A stretch of DNA of 64,000 bases from Janthinobacterium sp. Marseille (GTDB taxonomy: Bacteria; Pseudomonadota; Gammaproteobacteria; Burkholderiales; Burkholderiaceae_D), in NCBI RefSeq assembly GCF_000013625.1, contig NC_009659.1:2418001-2482000 (forward strand), read 5' to 3'. Position numbers and translations under genes: made by a program. The notes beneath the pieces are model-generated. The model was given only the letters and a program-made list of their open reading frames with translations. It had not been told where the DNA came from and searched no databases. Positions within the stretch are counted from its first letter, which is position 1. Each line of letters opens with the position of its first letter. Below are positions 49,502 to 58,091 of this stretch, in pieces.

Positions 49502-51268
49502 TTATCTCGTTTCCACGTTGATTCTGGTTGCTATATTTGAGTCTGTCATCACAAAACTGCAATTTGCTGGGATGAAATACGCCGCCCCATACCCAGAGCT
49601 AGGACTTATGACACATAGGCTAAAAGTCACTCCGCCGTTTATCGATAAATAAACATTCCCTACTGCGGCTGCACTTGTGCCAGCAATGTTGCCAAAAAAT
49701 GGCTTGCCCGGATTGTAGTAAGTCACGCCAGATGTTCTTGTTACGCTTTGATATGACTGGTTATAACCAAAGCTGCCAAGTTGAGCTAATATTTGACCAC
49801 CGTAGCCGCGCTTTAATGTGGCATCAGTTGCATAAACTCCGGCTGTCGCCTCTGTAATATCAATAAATCCAATGACTCTGTATGGGCTATTTGCCGATAC
49901 TGTAGAAGCAGAGTAAATTACATTAGCCGAGGTTGATCCTGCGCCAACTGTTGTAGGGCTAATGAGATTTTCTTCATTTAGTGGAGTCGAATTTGATGCA
50001 TTTGTAATGCACAGAACAGGCGTTCCAGCGTTGTAAGCAATGAGCAAAATTAACCTAACCTGAACTGCATTTGTCGCGCCAAAAGTCGCACCAGAAGGCG
50101 CTACCAGGCTGAGCGCAGGAACTGCTACACGAAATGGGGAGCCACTTGTAAGGCTAGAGTTTGGAAAATCGATAGTCGTGGCTGCTGCATTCACTGTTAA
50201 AGCATTGCCTGCCACACTGGTTGAAATGCTCTGCATAGTGGATGATGCAGTAGGTGGAACTGCCAAATATACCAAGGCTTCCCCGCCAGTTCCTTGGATC
50301 ATCGAAGGCGCTGTTGCCCATGTGCCAGCAGTAGCTTGTGTCGATTCCACGAAGCCGACGACACGGTATGGAACATTGCTGCGTCCGGTTGTAGAGTAGA
50401 AGATATTCGCAGAATCTGCGCCAGTGCTTACGGTAGTGGTGCTGATTAGCCCACTTTCATCAAGAGCGCTTGAACTAGTCCAGTTGCCTATTGCCAGTTC
50501 GACCGTCCCGGCATTATCGATGGCAAGCAAGATTAGACGCGACAATGTGGCGCTTGTAGTTCCAAGGGTCGCTGTATCAGGTACCGCAACGGTGATTGCC
50601 GTAGCAACTGTCCGCGTGTTGACGACTCCACTTCCTAGTGTCGCTGATCTAAAATCAATCGATACTGGATTGAGTGTGCAGGTAAGAATATTTGTCGCAA
50701 CCGATCCGTTGATGGAGAATATCTTTGCCGCAGATTGAACCGACTTACTTACATTGCGCAATTGCGCGGTGCTTGTACTATCAATGAATACTTCGTAATA
50801 CTGGTTAGCCAACAATTCTCCACCAACGCATGCAACTCCACTCACTTGCAAGGCAAGAACCGGAGACAATCCAGATATTGCAATAGTGGTGGCTGCAGTA
50901 TTGTTTGAAGCCGCTTGGAAACGAAATACTTGGCCTACGCTATAAGCTGTAATAGCCGGATTTGGCGAGAATGTAAGATCATTCGCAGTGCCAGTAGCCA
51001 ATCCGCACCACAGCAATGCGCTATCTTGAGTCTGCCCAACAGAAGCGTATTGATTTCGGGCAGTTCCGTCACTTACTCCTGTATGCCTGAAGTTTCCCAT
51101 AGGCAAGTCTGCGGTAGGTGTCTTTTGCCCGTCTGCCGCAATAGAATTGGTCAACTCTGCTGCAACATCTGACATAGTATTATTCTGCGTAACACTACTA
51201 ATCGATGTGCCAGATATGACTGGATTACCAGCAGGAAGCGTATATACGCCCGATCCATTACGTGGCAT
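49502..51268 (-). CDS. phage tail fibre / receptor-binding protein with internal domain repeat
   Basis: The 588-residue protein begins with a virion-attachment domain widely shared in podoviruses (MPRNGSGVYTLPAGNPV, then MGNFRHTGVSDGTARNQYAS). The middle holds two tandem copies of a beta-rich domain: about residues 195-345 and 350-505, each with a SAN.(I/F)YS ... PYRV(V/I)GF ... T.ATAG signature. The C-terminal about 90 residues, after YNQSYQSVTRTSGVTYYNP, resemble a fibre tip that meets the receptor. No protease or catalytic motif is seen. No diversity-generating cassette is near. Confidence 0.85.
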   Translation of the reverse strand: MPRNGSGVYTLPAGNPVISGTSISSVTQNNTMSDVAAELTNSIAADGQKTPTADLPMGNFRHTGVSDGTARNQYASVGQTQDSALLWCGLATGTANDLTFSPNPAITAYSVGQVFRFQAASNNTAATTIAISGLSPVLALQVSGVACVGGELLANQYYEVFIDSTSTAQLRNVSKSVQSAAKIFSINGSVATNILTCTLNPVSIDFRSATLGSGVVNTRTVATAITVAVPDTATLGTTSATLSRLILLAIDNAGTVELAIGNWTSSSALDESGLISTTTVSTGADSANIFYSTTGRSNVPYRVVGFVESTQATAGTWATAPSMIQGTGGEALVYLAVPPTASSTMQSISTSVAGNALTVNAAATTIDFPNSSLTSGSPFRVAVPALSLVAPSGATFGATNAVQVRLILLIAYNAGTPVLCITNASNSTPLNEENLISPTTVGAGSTSANVIYSASTVSANSPYRVIGFIDITEATAGVYATDATLKRGYGGQILAQLGSFGYNQSYQSVTRTSGVTYYNPGKPFFGNIAGTSAAAVGNVYLSINGGVTFSLCVISPSSGYGAAYFIPANCSFVMTDSNIATRINVETR

Positions 51269-51292
51269 GTTGTATCCTTGTGCTGTAAAATG

Positions 51293-51318
51293 AAAAAACC
51301 CGCACTAGGCGGGTTATG
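51293..51318 (-). terminator. terminator upstream of the tail fibre gene
   Basis: On the minus strand AACCCGC / GCGGGTT with a five-base loop runs into TTTTTT. It would stop transcripts from the ejection genes before the fibre gene. Confidence 0.75.
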
Positions 51319-51329
51319 GAGTTATTTCT

Positions 51330-51494
51330 ATGTGGATATTGGCGGTACTACTAAAACCACTATTTTTACTTCTCGTATTCGGAGCTGTTTGCCTACCTGT
51401 AAGGTGGGCAATCAATAAATGGATGCCAGAAGGAAAAGTTAAAACATCACTCTTGAAGCATCGGGGCGGCACTAAGGACGCCTTGTGCAGATAG
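51330..51494 (+). CDS. small single-span membrane protein on the opposite strand (54 aa), candidate moron
   Basis: A plus-strand frame encodes MWILAVLLKPLFLLLVFGAV followed by a basic tail (RWAINKWMPEGKVKTSLLKH). One membrane span with a positive cytoplasmic tail is predicted. GGAG lies eight bases before the ATG. It lies just after a hairpin in a gap of the minus-strand operon and overlaps the end of the ejection gene by 48 bases. Lysogen-expressed phage genes of this kind often block superinfection, but the role here is unknown. Confidence 0.55.
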   Translation: MWILAVLLKPLFLLLVFGAVCLPVRWAINKWMPEGKVKTSLLKHRGGTKDALCR

Positions 51495-53006
51495 CGCTGG
51501 TGCAGCGCCTTGCAGTATCTTGTTTCTCATCAATGCTTCAGCCAATCTCAAAGTAGCAGGCGACGCTTCTTGCGGCACTCTAGCCATCATTGCCTGATAT
51601 GGCTTAGACAGAATCATGGAACGCGCTGGGCCACTCAATAGTGGTAATGCACCGGCCGCCATCCCCAATGGGCCACCAGCCGCACCGCCAGCAGTAGCCA
51701 ACAACGCAGCAGATAAAGCCTCAGACTTACTGACGCCTGGCGTTGGAATGCTGGCTCCTTCGCGCATATATGCCGGGAAAGCCTGCTGCATCCTGCCGAT
51801 AGTCTCCAGTTCGCTTGTCAATGGGCGACCTTTGTCTAACAGTCGTCCAATCACAGGCGCGGAAACGCCGCCGTCGCCAACGTTCACAGCGCGGCCAACA
51901 TCGTATGTTTTGGCGATCGTTTTCCGCGCCTCTTGCAGTGCCGGTAAGAGGTCGGCGCGACCGGCTGTAGATGCCTCGTTTTGTAGAGACTGTTCCAGCA
52001 TTTCAGCAAGTTTTGTCGCCTCTTTTGCAGTGTTAAGCGCTGCAGGATCTCCAGACCGGTTGTAAAAATTAAAGTATGTCTTTGCATCAAACCGCGCATT
52101 CTTTAGCGCCTCCAGATCCTGCTCTGCAATTTTCGATAGAGCCGATACTTCCTTGTAAGGTACGCCTGCCTGCTTCCGTATGCCAGCAAGAGCGCCTTCG
52201 CTCATAGGAACATCATCAGCCAGTCCAACCGCCTTATTTGCCAGCGCATTGGTTACTGCCTGATTCCTCACAGATGCTTCCTGCCCGACAGCGGCCTTGC
52301 CTGCAATACTTTCCAGACGACGGTTAATGAATGAAGGGTTCACCGAAGACGGAGGGACTACGTAGCCAGCCTTTTGCCCAGCCGCCAATGTATCTTTCTT
52401 GGTTTTGGAAAGCGCATTTGCCAAATCTGCGGCCTTATTAGAACTGCCAAGTCGATTTGTCAGTAAAGACGCGACCTTATTTGCTATTACCTGGCCGCCA
52501 GCACCAGCAACACCGCCAGCGCCCACATTTGTCAAAGTCTCGCCAGTGCTGACCGATGGTTGCAGCAAGCCGGTCAATGCGCCGATGGTTCCAGCCCCAG
52601 CAACAGAATTAGCACCAGGAATGAAAGCGCTGGGAGCAAGTGCTGCGACATTGCCAACGACGTTCCCAACCTTGCCAGCTGTTGTAGCCATCAATGGTGC
52701 ATCCAGCTTACGGCTTTCTTCGACATCCTTACGAGACACCGCGCCTACTAACTGACCAGCTCCACGGCCCAGGTCGGTCAGCGCCTTACCAGCACCGGCG
52801 AGCCCCCGAGTCAAACTTTCACCAATGGGGATACCAGTATCGAATGGGCCAAATTGAAGTGTACTTCCGCCAACGCTAGGGTCAACCTTTGCTTGGTTAG
52901 AAAATTGACCTTGAACATAAGACATAATCTCCTGCTCGGATGCATTGTCAGGCGCAGTTACTTCGTGCTTGCTGCCGTCTGGAGCGGTGATCTCAAATTT
53001 AGCCAT
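51447..53006 (-). CDS. putative DNA-ejection protein (519 aa)
   Basis: A large, Ala/Gly-rich protein with a short N-terminal beta motif (MAKFEITAPDGSKHEVTAPD) common in phage internal proteins, long stretches of hydrophobic Gly/Ala helices (about 105-190 and 430-465) and a helical middle. These traits fit internal head proteins that are ejected ahead of the genome and form a channel through the envelope (P22 gp7/16/20 analogues). Its stop is at 51447; its start overlaps the next gene's stop by one base (TAATG). Confidence 0.7.
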   Translation of the reverse strand: MAKFEITAPDGSKHEVTAPDNASEQEIMSYVQGQFSNQAKVDPSVGGSTLQFGPFDTGIPIGESLTRGLAGAGKALTDLGRGAGQLVGAVSRKDVEESRKLDAPLMATTAGKVGNVVGNVAALAPSAFIPGANSVAGAGTIGALTGLLQPSVSTGETLTNVGAGGVAGAGGQVIANKVASLLTNRLGSSNKAADLANALSKTKKDTLAAGQKAGYVVPPSSVNPSFINRRLESIAGKAAVGQEASVRNQAVTNALANKAVGLADDVPMSEGALAGIRKQAGVPYKEVSALSKIAEQDLEALKNARFDAKTYFNFYNRSGDPAALNTAKEATKLAEMLEQSLQNEASTAGRADLLPALQEARKTIAKTYDVGRAVNVGDGGVSAPVIGRLLDKGRPLTSELETIGRMQQAFPAYMREGASIPTPGVSKSEALSAALLATAGGAAGGPLGMAAGALPLLSGPARSMILSKPYQAMMARVPQEASPATLRLAEALMRNKILQGAAPALSAQGVLSAAPMLQE

Positions 53007-54364
53007 TATGGAAGCCTTCTAATGCTGAATCCATTATTGGAAGCTGGCGTTTTCACATCAGGATTTGCCATTTCAGGCAGCATCTCTGGGCCCTGATAAA
53101 ACGGCGCAATTCCTTGCAAACTTGGGTTGGATTGCATTACCTTCATCTTGCGCTGATGCTCTGCATAGTTGAAACGCGCTGCCCTTTCAGATGCTTTGGC
53201 AAGCATTTTCACTTCAGCGGCTGTCAGATCGGTAATGTCACCAGACATTGCCTTAGTTGCCAATGCGCCCTCGCTTTCTGTAATTGCACCTTGGCCTCGC
53301 ATTTGCTGGCGACCTTGTAAGGTCAATTCAGCTAAACCACGAATAGCAGTCCGTGTATTGGCGATTTTTTCCTTCTCATCAGCGCCCGTTACGCCCAATC
53401 CATCTGCAATCTGCGTGAGAGTCATTTTTGCGCCAGCACCTGGCCCCGCAAATATCTTATTGCTATCCACGGCTTTAACGATCCGTTGAGCTGCATCCAC
53501 TTGTTTCACTGCGCCTTCAGCGGCCGCCGTCGAATCTTTCATCATTGGGCCGACCTGCTGGCCGAGGCTTTCGCCCATCTTCACATCGGTTTTGACATTG
53601 ACATTCGATGCGCCTGCCTTTGCCTTCGATTTCTCGTAATCCTGATAAGGCAGGTTTGGCACAATGCCATCAGCGCCGACATTGAACGGTTTGTTCGGAT
53701 CTTGGAAGGTTGTGCCCTCCTTGACGCTGTAAGGATTGAATGCGACACCACTAGGTGCAACTTCCATTTTGCGAGCTGGCACAAGGTCAGCATAGTTCTG
53801 CGTTGCTGCAAATTTCGCCACCGATTCTTGCGTAAAGTCTTTCGGATCAACCTTACTGAACATCGAATCTGGCTTGGCAGTCAGTTGCGCCGCGCCCATT
53901 TGCTGCAGCATTGGATGGCCGGATTGCAGTAGTGCTGCCAATGCGGCTTGCTTGTTGCCTGGGACGGCAGGACTAGTAATAGTCTGCGCCCCATACTCAT
54001 CATCTACAATTGGCGTATTCTGCGCTGGCGTACCTTGCATCAGGCTTTGATACTTCTGCAGGCCTTCGACCAGTTGTTTATTGCCCTCTTGCGTCAGTTC
54101 GCCTTGGCGCTTGTCAGCTTGAGTTTGGGTGAAATTCGCGCCAAGTCCTTGGGCAAGTTTTGCCAACCCCTCTAACGGACTCTTACGAACAGCCCATCCA
54201 TTGACAACTTCAGTGCCACCGCTCGGATCCAATGACTGCTTGCGCAAGAGATCGGCCAATTGCTGCTGACGCGTAACTTGCGCTTGCTGTACGGCCAAAT
54301 CAGGCGGCAACGCCTGCATTGTTTGAGCAGCTTGAGCGGAAGTGAAAGGGTTCCCGATAGCCAT
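53006..54364 (-). CDS. putative ejection / internal virion protein (452 aa)
   Basis: The protein starts MAIGNPFTSAQAAQTMQALP and is rich in Gln, Ala and Lys, with helical, partly coiled-coil regions (VQQAQVTRQQQLADLLRK; ANTRTAIRGLAELTLQGRQQ) and no signal or membrane segment. Composition and place between other ejection-type genes suggest a virion-internal protein delivered with DNA. The MRGQGAITESEGALATKAM segment recurs in such phage proteins. Coupled by a one-base overlap to the downstream ejection gene. Confidence 0.7.
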   Translation of the reverse strand: MAIGNPFTSAQAAQTMQALPPDLAVQQAQVTRQQQLADLLRKQSLDPSGGTEVVNGWAVRKSPLEGLAKLAQGLGANFTQTQADKRQGELTQEGNKQLVEGLQKYQSLMQGTPAQNTPIVDDEYGAQTITSPAVPGNKQAALAALLQSGHPMLQQMGAAQLTAKPDSMFSKVDPKDFTQESVAKFAATQNYADLVPARKMEVAPSGVAFNPYSVKEGTTFQDPNKPFNVGADGIVPNLPYQDYEKSKAKAGASNVNVKTDVKMGESLGQQVGPMMKDSTAAAEGAVKQVDAAQRIVKAVDSNKIFAGPGAGAKMTLTQIADGLGVTGADEKEKIANTRTAIRGLAELTLQGRQQMRGQGAITESEGALATKAMSGDITDLTAAEVKMLAKASERAARFNYAEHQRKMKVMQSNPSLQGIAPFYQGPEMLPEMANPDVKTPASNNGFSIRRLP

Positions 54365-54366
54365 TT

Positions 54367-54606
54367 TTAGCCTTCGTTGCTAATTGGAGAGAGAGTTTGG
54401 CCGGCCTTCTGCATTGCCTGAAACTGCTGAATCATGCTCATCACGTCACCTAAGCCACCCAATACACCGCCAGGCTTTTCTTGCTGATTCCCAAGCGCAG
54501 CCGCGAGCTGTTGCTGATAACTCGGCTGGCCGGGAGCCATTTGCGGAGCTTGCTGTTGCTGCATAGCTTGCTGCTGCGGCGCGAAGCCAGATGTAAATTG
54601 GTTCAT
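54367..54606 (-). CDS. small Gln-rich virion-module protein (79 aa)
   Basis: The 79-residue protein is over one quarter Gln (FAPQQQAMQQQQAPQMAPGQ) with a Gly-rich short hydrophobic helix (GGVLGGLGDVMSMIQQF). The start overlaps the stop of the diiron-like gene (ATGA), and its stop is two bases before the next start. It is probably a minor structural or ejection protein; I know no family. Confidence 0.6.
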   Translation of the reverse strand: MNQFTSGFAPQQQAMQQQQAPQMAPGQPSYQQQLAAALGNQQEKPGGVLGGLGDVMSMIQQFQAMQKAGQTLSPISNEG

Positions 54607-55214
54607 TTCATTTCCTTTAACAGATTAGGCAAGAAATCTGCACTGTAAGTAGCTTCAAACTGGTTCAAATACGAGGTAGCAATCAGGGCACTTTCCATAA
54701 TTTCAGGAGAGGGAAACTTGTCGATAATGGCAAATAGGTCTTCTTTATGATCCACATCGTGTTCGGCGTGGTAACGCAAAGTCCTGAATAATGACTTGCC
54801 GTGCGTTTGCTCCAGTGCATCAACAAACTCCATCGAAGCTGGGAAGCCTTCAAGCGCCAGCATGTACCCGAGAAAATAAGTCGGACTGCGATGCTTGATT
54901 AGGTAATACTCGGAACCGGCCATTTCCATTGCTAGCCTGATACATGGAAGCTTTGCTACATCAATGCCAACCGTCATCAAGTCATCGGCTAACCATTTCT
55001 CATGTCCGCGCTCTTCTTCTAGGTGGCTTTGAAAATAATCCTTCACCTCCCCATCCGATACTTTTATGGCTTCTTCCAGCAGGCTTTCACTAGCAGTAAT
55101 CACCTGCTGCATAAATATCAAGTAGCTGATTACAAATGATCTATCAGAATAATTTGATGCCTCTATCCCATCCCTTGTTGCTATTACCGCTTCCAGAATT
55201 GATTTTGAGTACAT
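54603..55214 (-). CDS. heme-oxygenase-fold putative diiron oxidase (HDO / TenA-PqqC-like) in the virion operon
   Basis: The 203-residue all-helical protein resembles iron-containing redox proteins of the heme-oxygenase-like fold. Candidate iron ligands are Glu43, Glu68 and His71 (EEERGHEKW), Glu122 (LEGFP) and His149, Asp153, His156 (HAEHDVDH, the H-x3-D-x2-H pattern of HDO enzymes such as CADD, SznF and BesC). Such enzymes use two irons and oxygen to oxidise amino or fatty acids. It overlaps both neighbours' codons (TGATG upstream, ATGA downstream), so it is made with the structural proteins. The substrate, and whether it is packaged, are unknown. Confidence 0.75.
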   Translation of the reverse strand: MYSKSILEAVIATRDGIEASNYSDRSFVISYLIFMQQVITASESLLEEAIKVSDGEVKDYFQSHLEEERGHEKWLADDLMTVGIDVAKLPCIRLAMEMAGSEYYLIKHRSPTYFLGYMLALEGFPASMEFVDALEQTHGKSLFRTLRYHAEHDVDHKEDLFAIIDKFPSPEIMESALIATSYLNQFEATYSADFLPNLLKEMK

Positions 55215-56131
55215 CAGAACATCTTCATTGTTGACAAGCCCATCTTCATTGTTGACAAGCCTGCTATGCCAGCTGCACCCAATCCGCCAAGAGCGCCAGT
55301 TAAGGAATTTTGAGAACCAACGCCAGCGTTGTACAAGCCTTGGTTATATTGGCCCTGCGCGGCCGTAGCGCCAAGTAAGTCAGCGCCCTGCGTGGTAGCT
55401 TGTTGAGGCGTATTCGTAAATGTTGGATTCGTTACCTGCGAACCAGTACGGACGGCATTCAACATGTTGACGGGCTGGTTTTGCAGTGCAGTCTTGACCT
55501 GCAACTGCTGATTCTGTGCATTCTGGCCTACTGCAATACCGTTCAATGCTGCCTGGGAGCGCAGATCGTTTTCGCCCTGTTGCTGTGTGCGCATTGCGTT
55601 GTTATAGGCTTCCGAGCCTTGCGTAATACCCTGATTCGCCAATTGCGCATCAAGCGCTTTACGACTCTGTTCCATTTGTGGCTGGAATCTCGCCATCAAT
55701 GCATCTTGTCCAGTCTGACCTGCATTGACCATATCGGCAGGCAAATCTGCGGCTGTTATATTGTTGGACAAGGCTTGGTCGACGTAGCCAAGTCCACGAT
55801 CTGCTAAGCCAGCTAGGCCAAGACTGGTCTTGTTTTGTTGATCAAGTAGCGCCTGCTGTGCTGGCAAAAGAGTTTGTGTAGCCGTCCAGCCACCATCCGG
55901 AGTCGACGCATTAGGATCACGGGAATATGTCAAGTTTCCATAAGGCGTAACCTGATTGACGCGGTTTGCTTCGGCAGCAGCGCGGGCTGCTTCCAGATTA
56001 CCTTGTGCAGTCTGCTGGGCAGCACCTGCATAATCCGGGGCAGGCGGAGGGCTAGGCGAACCCTTAAAGCAGATCCAGCCGCCACCCTGCTTCTTGGTCG
56101 GAGCCCAATAAATGTCTTCGTATAGTTTCAT
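55214..56131 (-). CDS. putative phage DNA-transfer / internal tail protein (305 aa)
   Basis: The protein begins with an unusual MKLYEDIYWAPTKKQGGGWI segment, then a region seen in many podovirus proteins (PAPDYAGAAQQTAQGNLEAA, TPYGNLTYSRDP), and a Gln/Asn/Ala-rich helical core. The C-terminus (GALGGLGAAGIAG) is hydrophobic and ends in a tandem repeat. Analogues are called DNA transfer or tail-fibre-domain proteins. Its start overlaps the GNAT stop (ATGA). Confidence 0.7.
   Translation of the reverse strand: MKLYEDIYWAPTKKQGGGWICFKGSPSPPPAPDYAGAAQQTAQGNLEAARAAAEANRVNQVTPYGNLTYSRDPNASTPDGGWTATQTLLPAQQALLDQQNKTSLGLAGLADRGLGYVDQALSNNITAADLPADMVNAGQTGQDALMARFQPQMEQSRKALDAQLANQGITQGSEAYNNAMRTQQQGENDLRSQAALNGIAVGQNAQNQQLQVKTALQNQPVNMLNAVRTGSQVTNPTFTNTPQQATTQGADLLGATAAQGQYNQGLYNAGVGSQNSLTGALGGLGAAGIAGLSTMKMGLSTMKMF
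55220..55261 (-). repeat. perfect 21-base tandem duplication at the gene's 3' end
   Basis: Two adjacent identical 21-base units (55220-55240 and 55241-55261) encode GLSTMKM twice at the C-terminus of the 305-residue protein. The identity at DNA level suggests a recent slippage event. Confidence 0.9.
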
Positions 56132-56532
56132 TGTTTAATCCCTAGCCAGCGGCAATCCTTACGCCACATCTTTAAAATGACCATGTCGCCCGTAGGATGA
56201 GCGCCGTCTAGTCGTGCTTCTTCAGTGAAACCCAATTTCCTGCATAGATTGAGGGATTTTTCATTCCCCTCACCCACCAAGGCGGTGATCCGATTGACCT
56301 TTGCCTGGTTGAATGGGTAATCAAAAATCGCCCAAAGGAACTTCTTCGTCATTGCGCCTTCAAGGGCGATATGGGTGCACATATTGACCCCGTTGAAATC
56401 GTTATAAGCAACGCCGGCTACTAACTTGCCGTCACGCTCCCATCCGATTCCTGTAGCGCACCCAAAATTGCCATACTCATCAGTTCTTGTGGCTACCCAC
56501 TCCACAACGCCATAACCGACGACCAAGCCCAT
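56128..56532 (-). CDS. phage-borne GNAT-family N-acetyltransferase
   Basis: From the ATG at 56532, overlapping the upstream stop (TGATG), there are 134 residues. The acetyl-CoA-binding and C-terminal GNAT motifs are seen as ALVGEGNEKSLNLCRKLGFTEE; a beta strand GKLVAGVAYNDF precedes. Similar single-domain GNATs occur among podovirus tail genes. The target could be a virion or host protein; nothing in the sequence decides it. Confidence 0.8.
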   Translation of the reverse strand: MGLVVGYGVVEWVATRTDEYGNFGCATGIGWERDGKLVAGVAYNDFNGVNMCTHIALEGAMTKKFLWAIFDYPFNQAKVNRITALVGEGNEKSLNLCRKLGFTEEARLDGAHPTGDMVILKMWRKDCRWLGIKQ

Positions 56533-58091
56533 CAAATAACCCCGCCATCATCGACCAAATAATCAGTAGCTGCCCAGCGAAGTTTGGAATTCTTGGCAGC
56601 TCCTTTGATATGGGCAGAGATGCAGTATCCGAGGCCAAAAGCTGTCTGCCAATCCTTCTTGATCGCCAGATCGCCGCTCCATGTGTCCATTCCATCCCAC
56701 ACAGAGATGTCCCAGGCAGCGCCCGCTGTAGGTGAGAATGTCGGAATGCCAGTCGGTGCGGTCGTATCAAAATCAGTATTCACGCCGAGCAATACAGAGC
56801 TTGATCCATCCGTCGAAATAAGTGGGCGCAACATTTTCACCTGCTTTAGCTGACTCCTTGCGCCAAAGTAGTTGAAGCTTTGCTGCGCTTCGAAGTCGAT
56901 ATTTGTGCCGTTATCCGCCTGGGTATCCCATGCTTTGCACACCCCGCCACTTGACCCAAAGAAGAGCTCATCGCCATGCAGCTCGAAACATGATGCATTC
57001 CAGCCAATGAACCGTGACCATGCACCGCTAATCGTATTCATGACCAATTGGTATGAAGTAGTCGGGCTAGTCGGAACATTCACCAAAAGCATGTTTTCTT
57101 GCGGGAATAGAGCTGTCTCCCAACCAAAATTGGCTGCATACAAGGTCGTGTAGTCAGAAACCACATGCTGAATCTTGTCTGTCAACATCTCCATAGAGTT
57201 GACCCTGGACGACATCAGCGATTTCGAAAGTGGCGCGAGACCGTCTTTGCAAATCAACGTCAAGTCACCTGCATACTTCATAAGACAGCGTCGACCAATC
57301 GGAGAGCCGATGTCATAGATGCCGATCAAAGCCCATGTTGTAGCGCTGGCCGGGTCTGTACCCTTGTAGACAGCAACCTGACCTTCTGATGTAACGAACA
57401 CTGCGTAATCGTCCATGCCGTAACCAGCATCAAGCGACCAGTTGCCCATCGACATCAGATAGCCGCCCTTGGTGAATAGGCTAGACAAATCCAACGATGC
57501 CGCCGTACCGCCGACTGACAATGTTGGCAAATACCATGCTTTCATGGAATTGCGCTCAATAAACCACAAGCGAGCCTTGAATGCTGTGACGTTGATCAGG
57601 TTGCTAGCCGTCACCCCAGTGATCGAAACTGGCGCACTCACAGCGGTCACTGCCTGCCATGTCGTTCCATTGAACAACTGCGGCGCATCAGAACCATTCA
57701 CCAAATACATGAAGTTGCCACCAGCGGTTCCAAAATTGACGTGCTGCCATTTGTCAGATGTAGCCCCAGTTATAACCGGCGCGCCAACTGCACCTGGGTT
57801 CGTCGCGTCATACACATTTGACCCAGCCGCGGCAAACAACTTGATGCCGCCAACTGGAGGTGAGTACGAAGCAACCGTATTGACAGTGCCTGGGATACCA
57901 GTAGCCCATAGGCTAAAGCCGAACCGCACCATCACGTCATACGGTGTGCAGAAGAAGTTATCGATGCCTACTGCATCTGTCGGCCCCATTTCTGCTAAAG
58001 AATCACGTGCATTCCAGCCGGCTACTGGTGCTGAGACTGATAATGTGCGCGATACCTGCTGGCGCGTTAATCTGCGCTGCGGTGTCCTCAT
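56532..58091 (-). CDS. tail nozzle / packaged-DNA-stabilising-like protein (519 aa)
   Basis: The 519-residue protein has a beta-rich, repeat-containing sequence (VAGWNARDSLAEMGPTDAVG; KLFAAAGSNVYD; GNFMYLVNGSDAPQLFNGTTW; FGSSGGVCKAWD) like beta-propeller phage proteins of the P22 gp10 type, which close the tail below the portal. The ATG at 58091 overlaps the upstream stop (TAATG). Position after the adaptor gene supports the call; sequence similarity to gp10 is not obvious. Confidence 0.7.
   Translation of the reverse strand: MRTPQRRLTRQQVSRTLSVSAPVAGWNARDSLAEMGPTDAVGIDNFFCTPYDVMVRFGFSLWATGIPGTVNTVASYSPPVGGIKLFAAAGSNVYDATNPGAVGAPVITGATSDKWQHVNFGTAGGNFMYLVNGSDAPQLFNGTTWQAVTAVSAPVSITGVTASNLINVTAFKARLWFIERNSMKAWYLPTLSVGGTAASLDLSSLFTKGGYLMSMGNWSLDAGYGMDDYAVFVTSEGQVAVYKGTDPASATTWALIGIYDIGSPIGRRCLMKYAGDLTLICKDGLAPLSKSLMSSRVNSMEMLTDKIQHVVSDYTTLYAANFGWETALFPQENMLLVNVPTSPTTSYQLVMNTISGAWSRFIGWNASCFELHGDELFFGSSGGVCKAWDTQADNGTNIDFEAQQSFNYFGARSQLKQVKMLRPLISTDGSSSVLLGVNTDFDTTAPTGIPTFSPTAGAAWDISVWDGMDTWSGDLAIKKDWQTAFGLGYCISAHIKGAAKNSKLRWAATDYLVDDGGVI

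Noticed and set aside
49502..51268. Diversity-generating retroelement acting on the tail fibre
   Set aside because: No reverse transcriptase or template repeat in the visible prophage and no variable-repeat signature at the fibre end.
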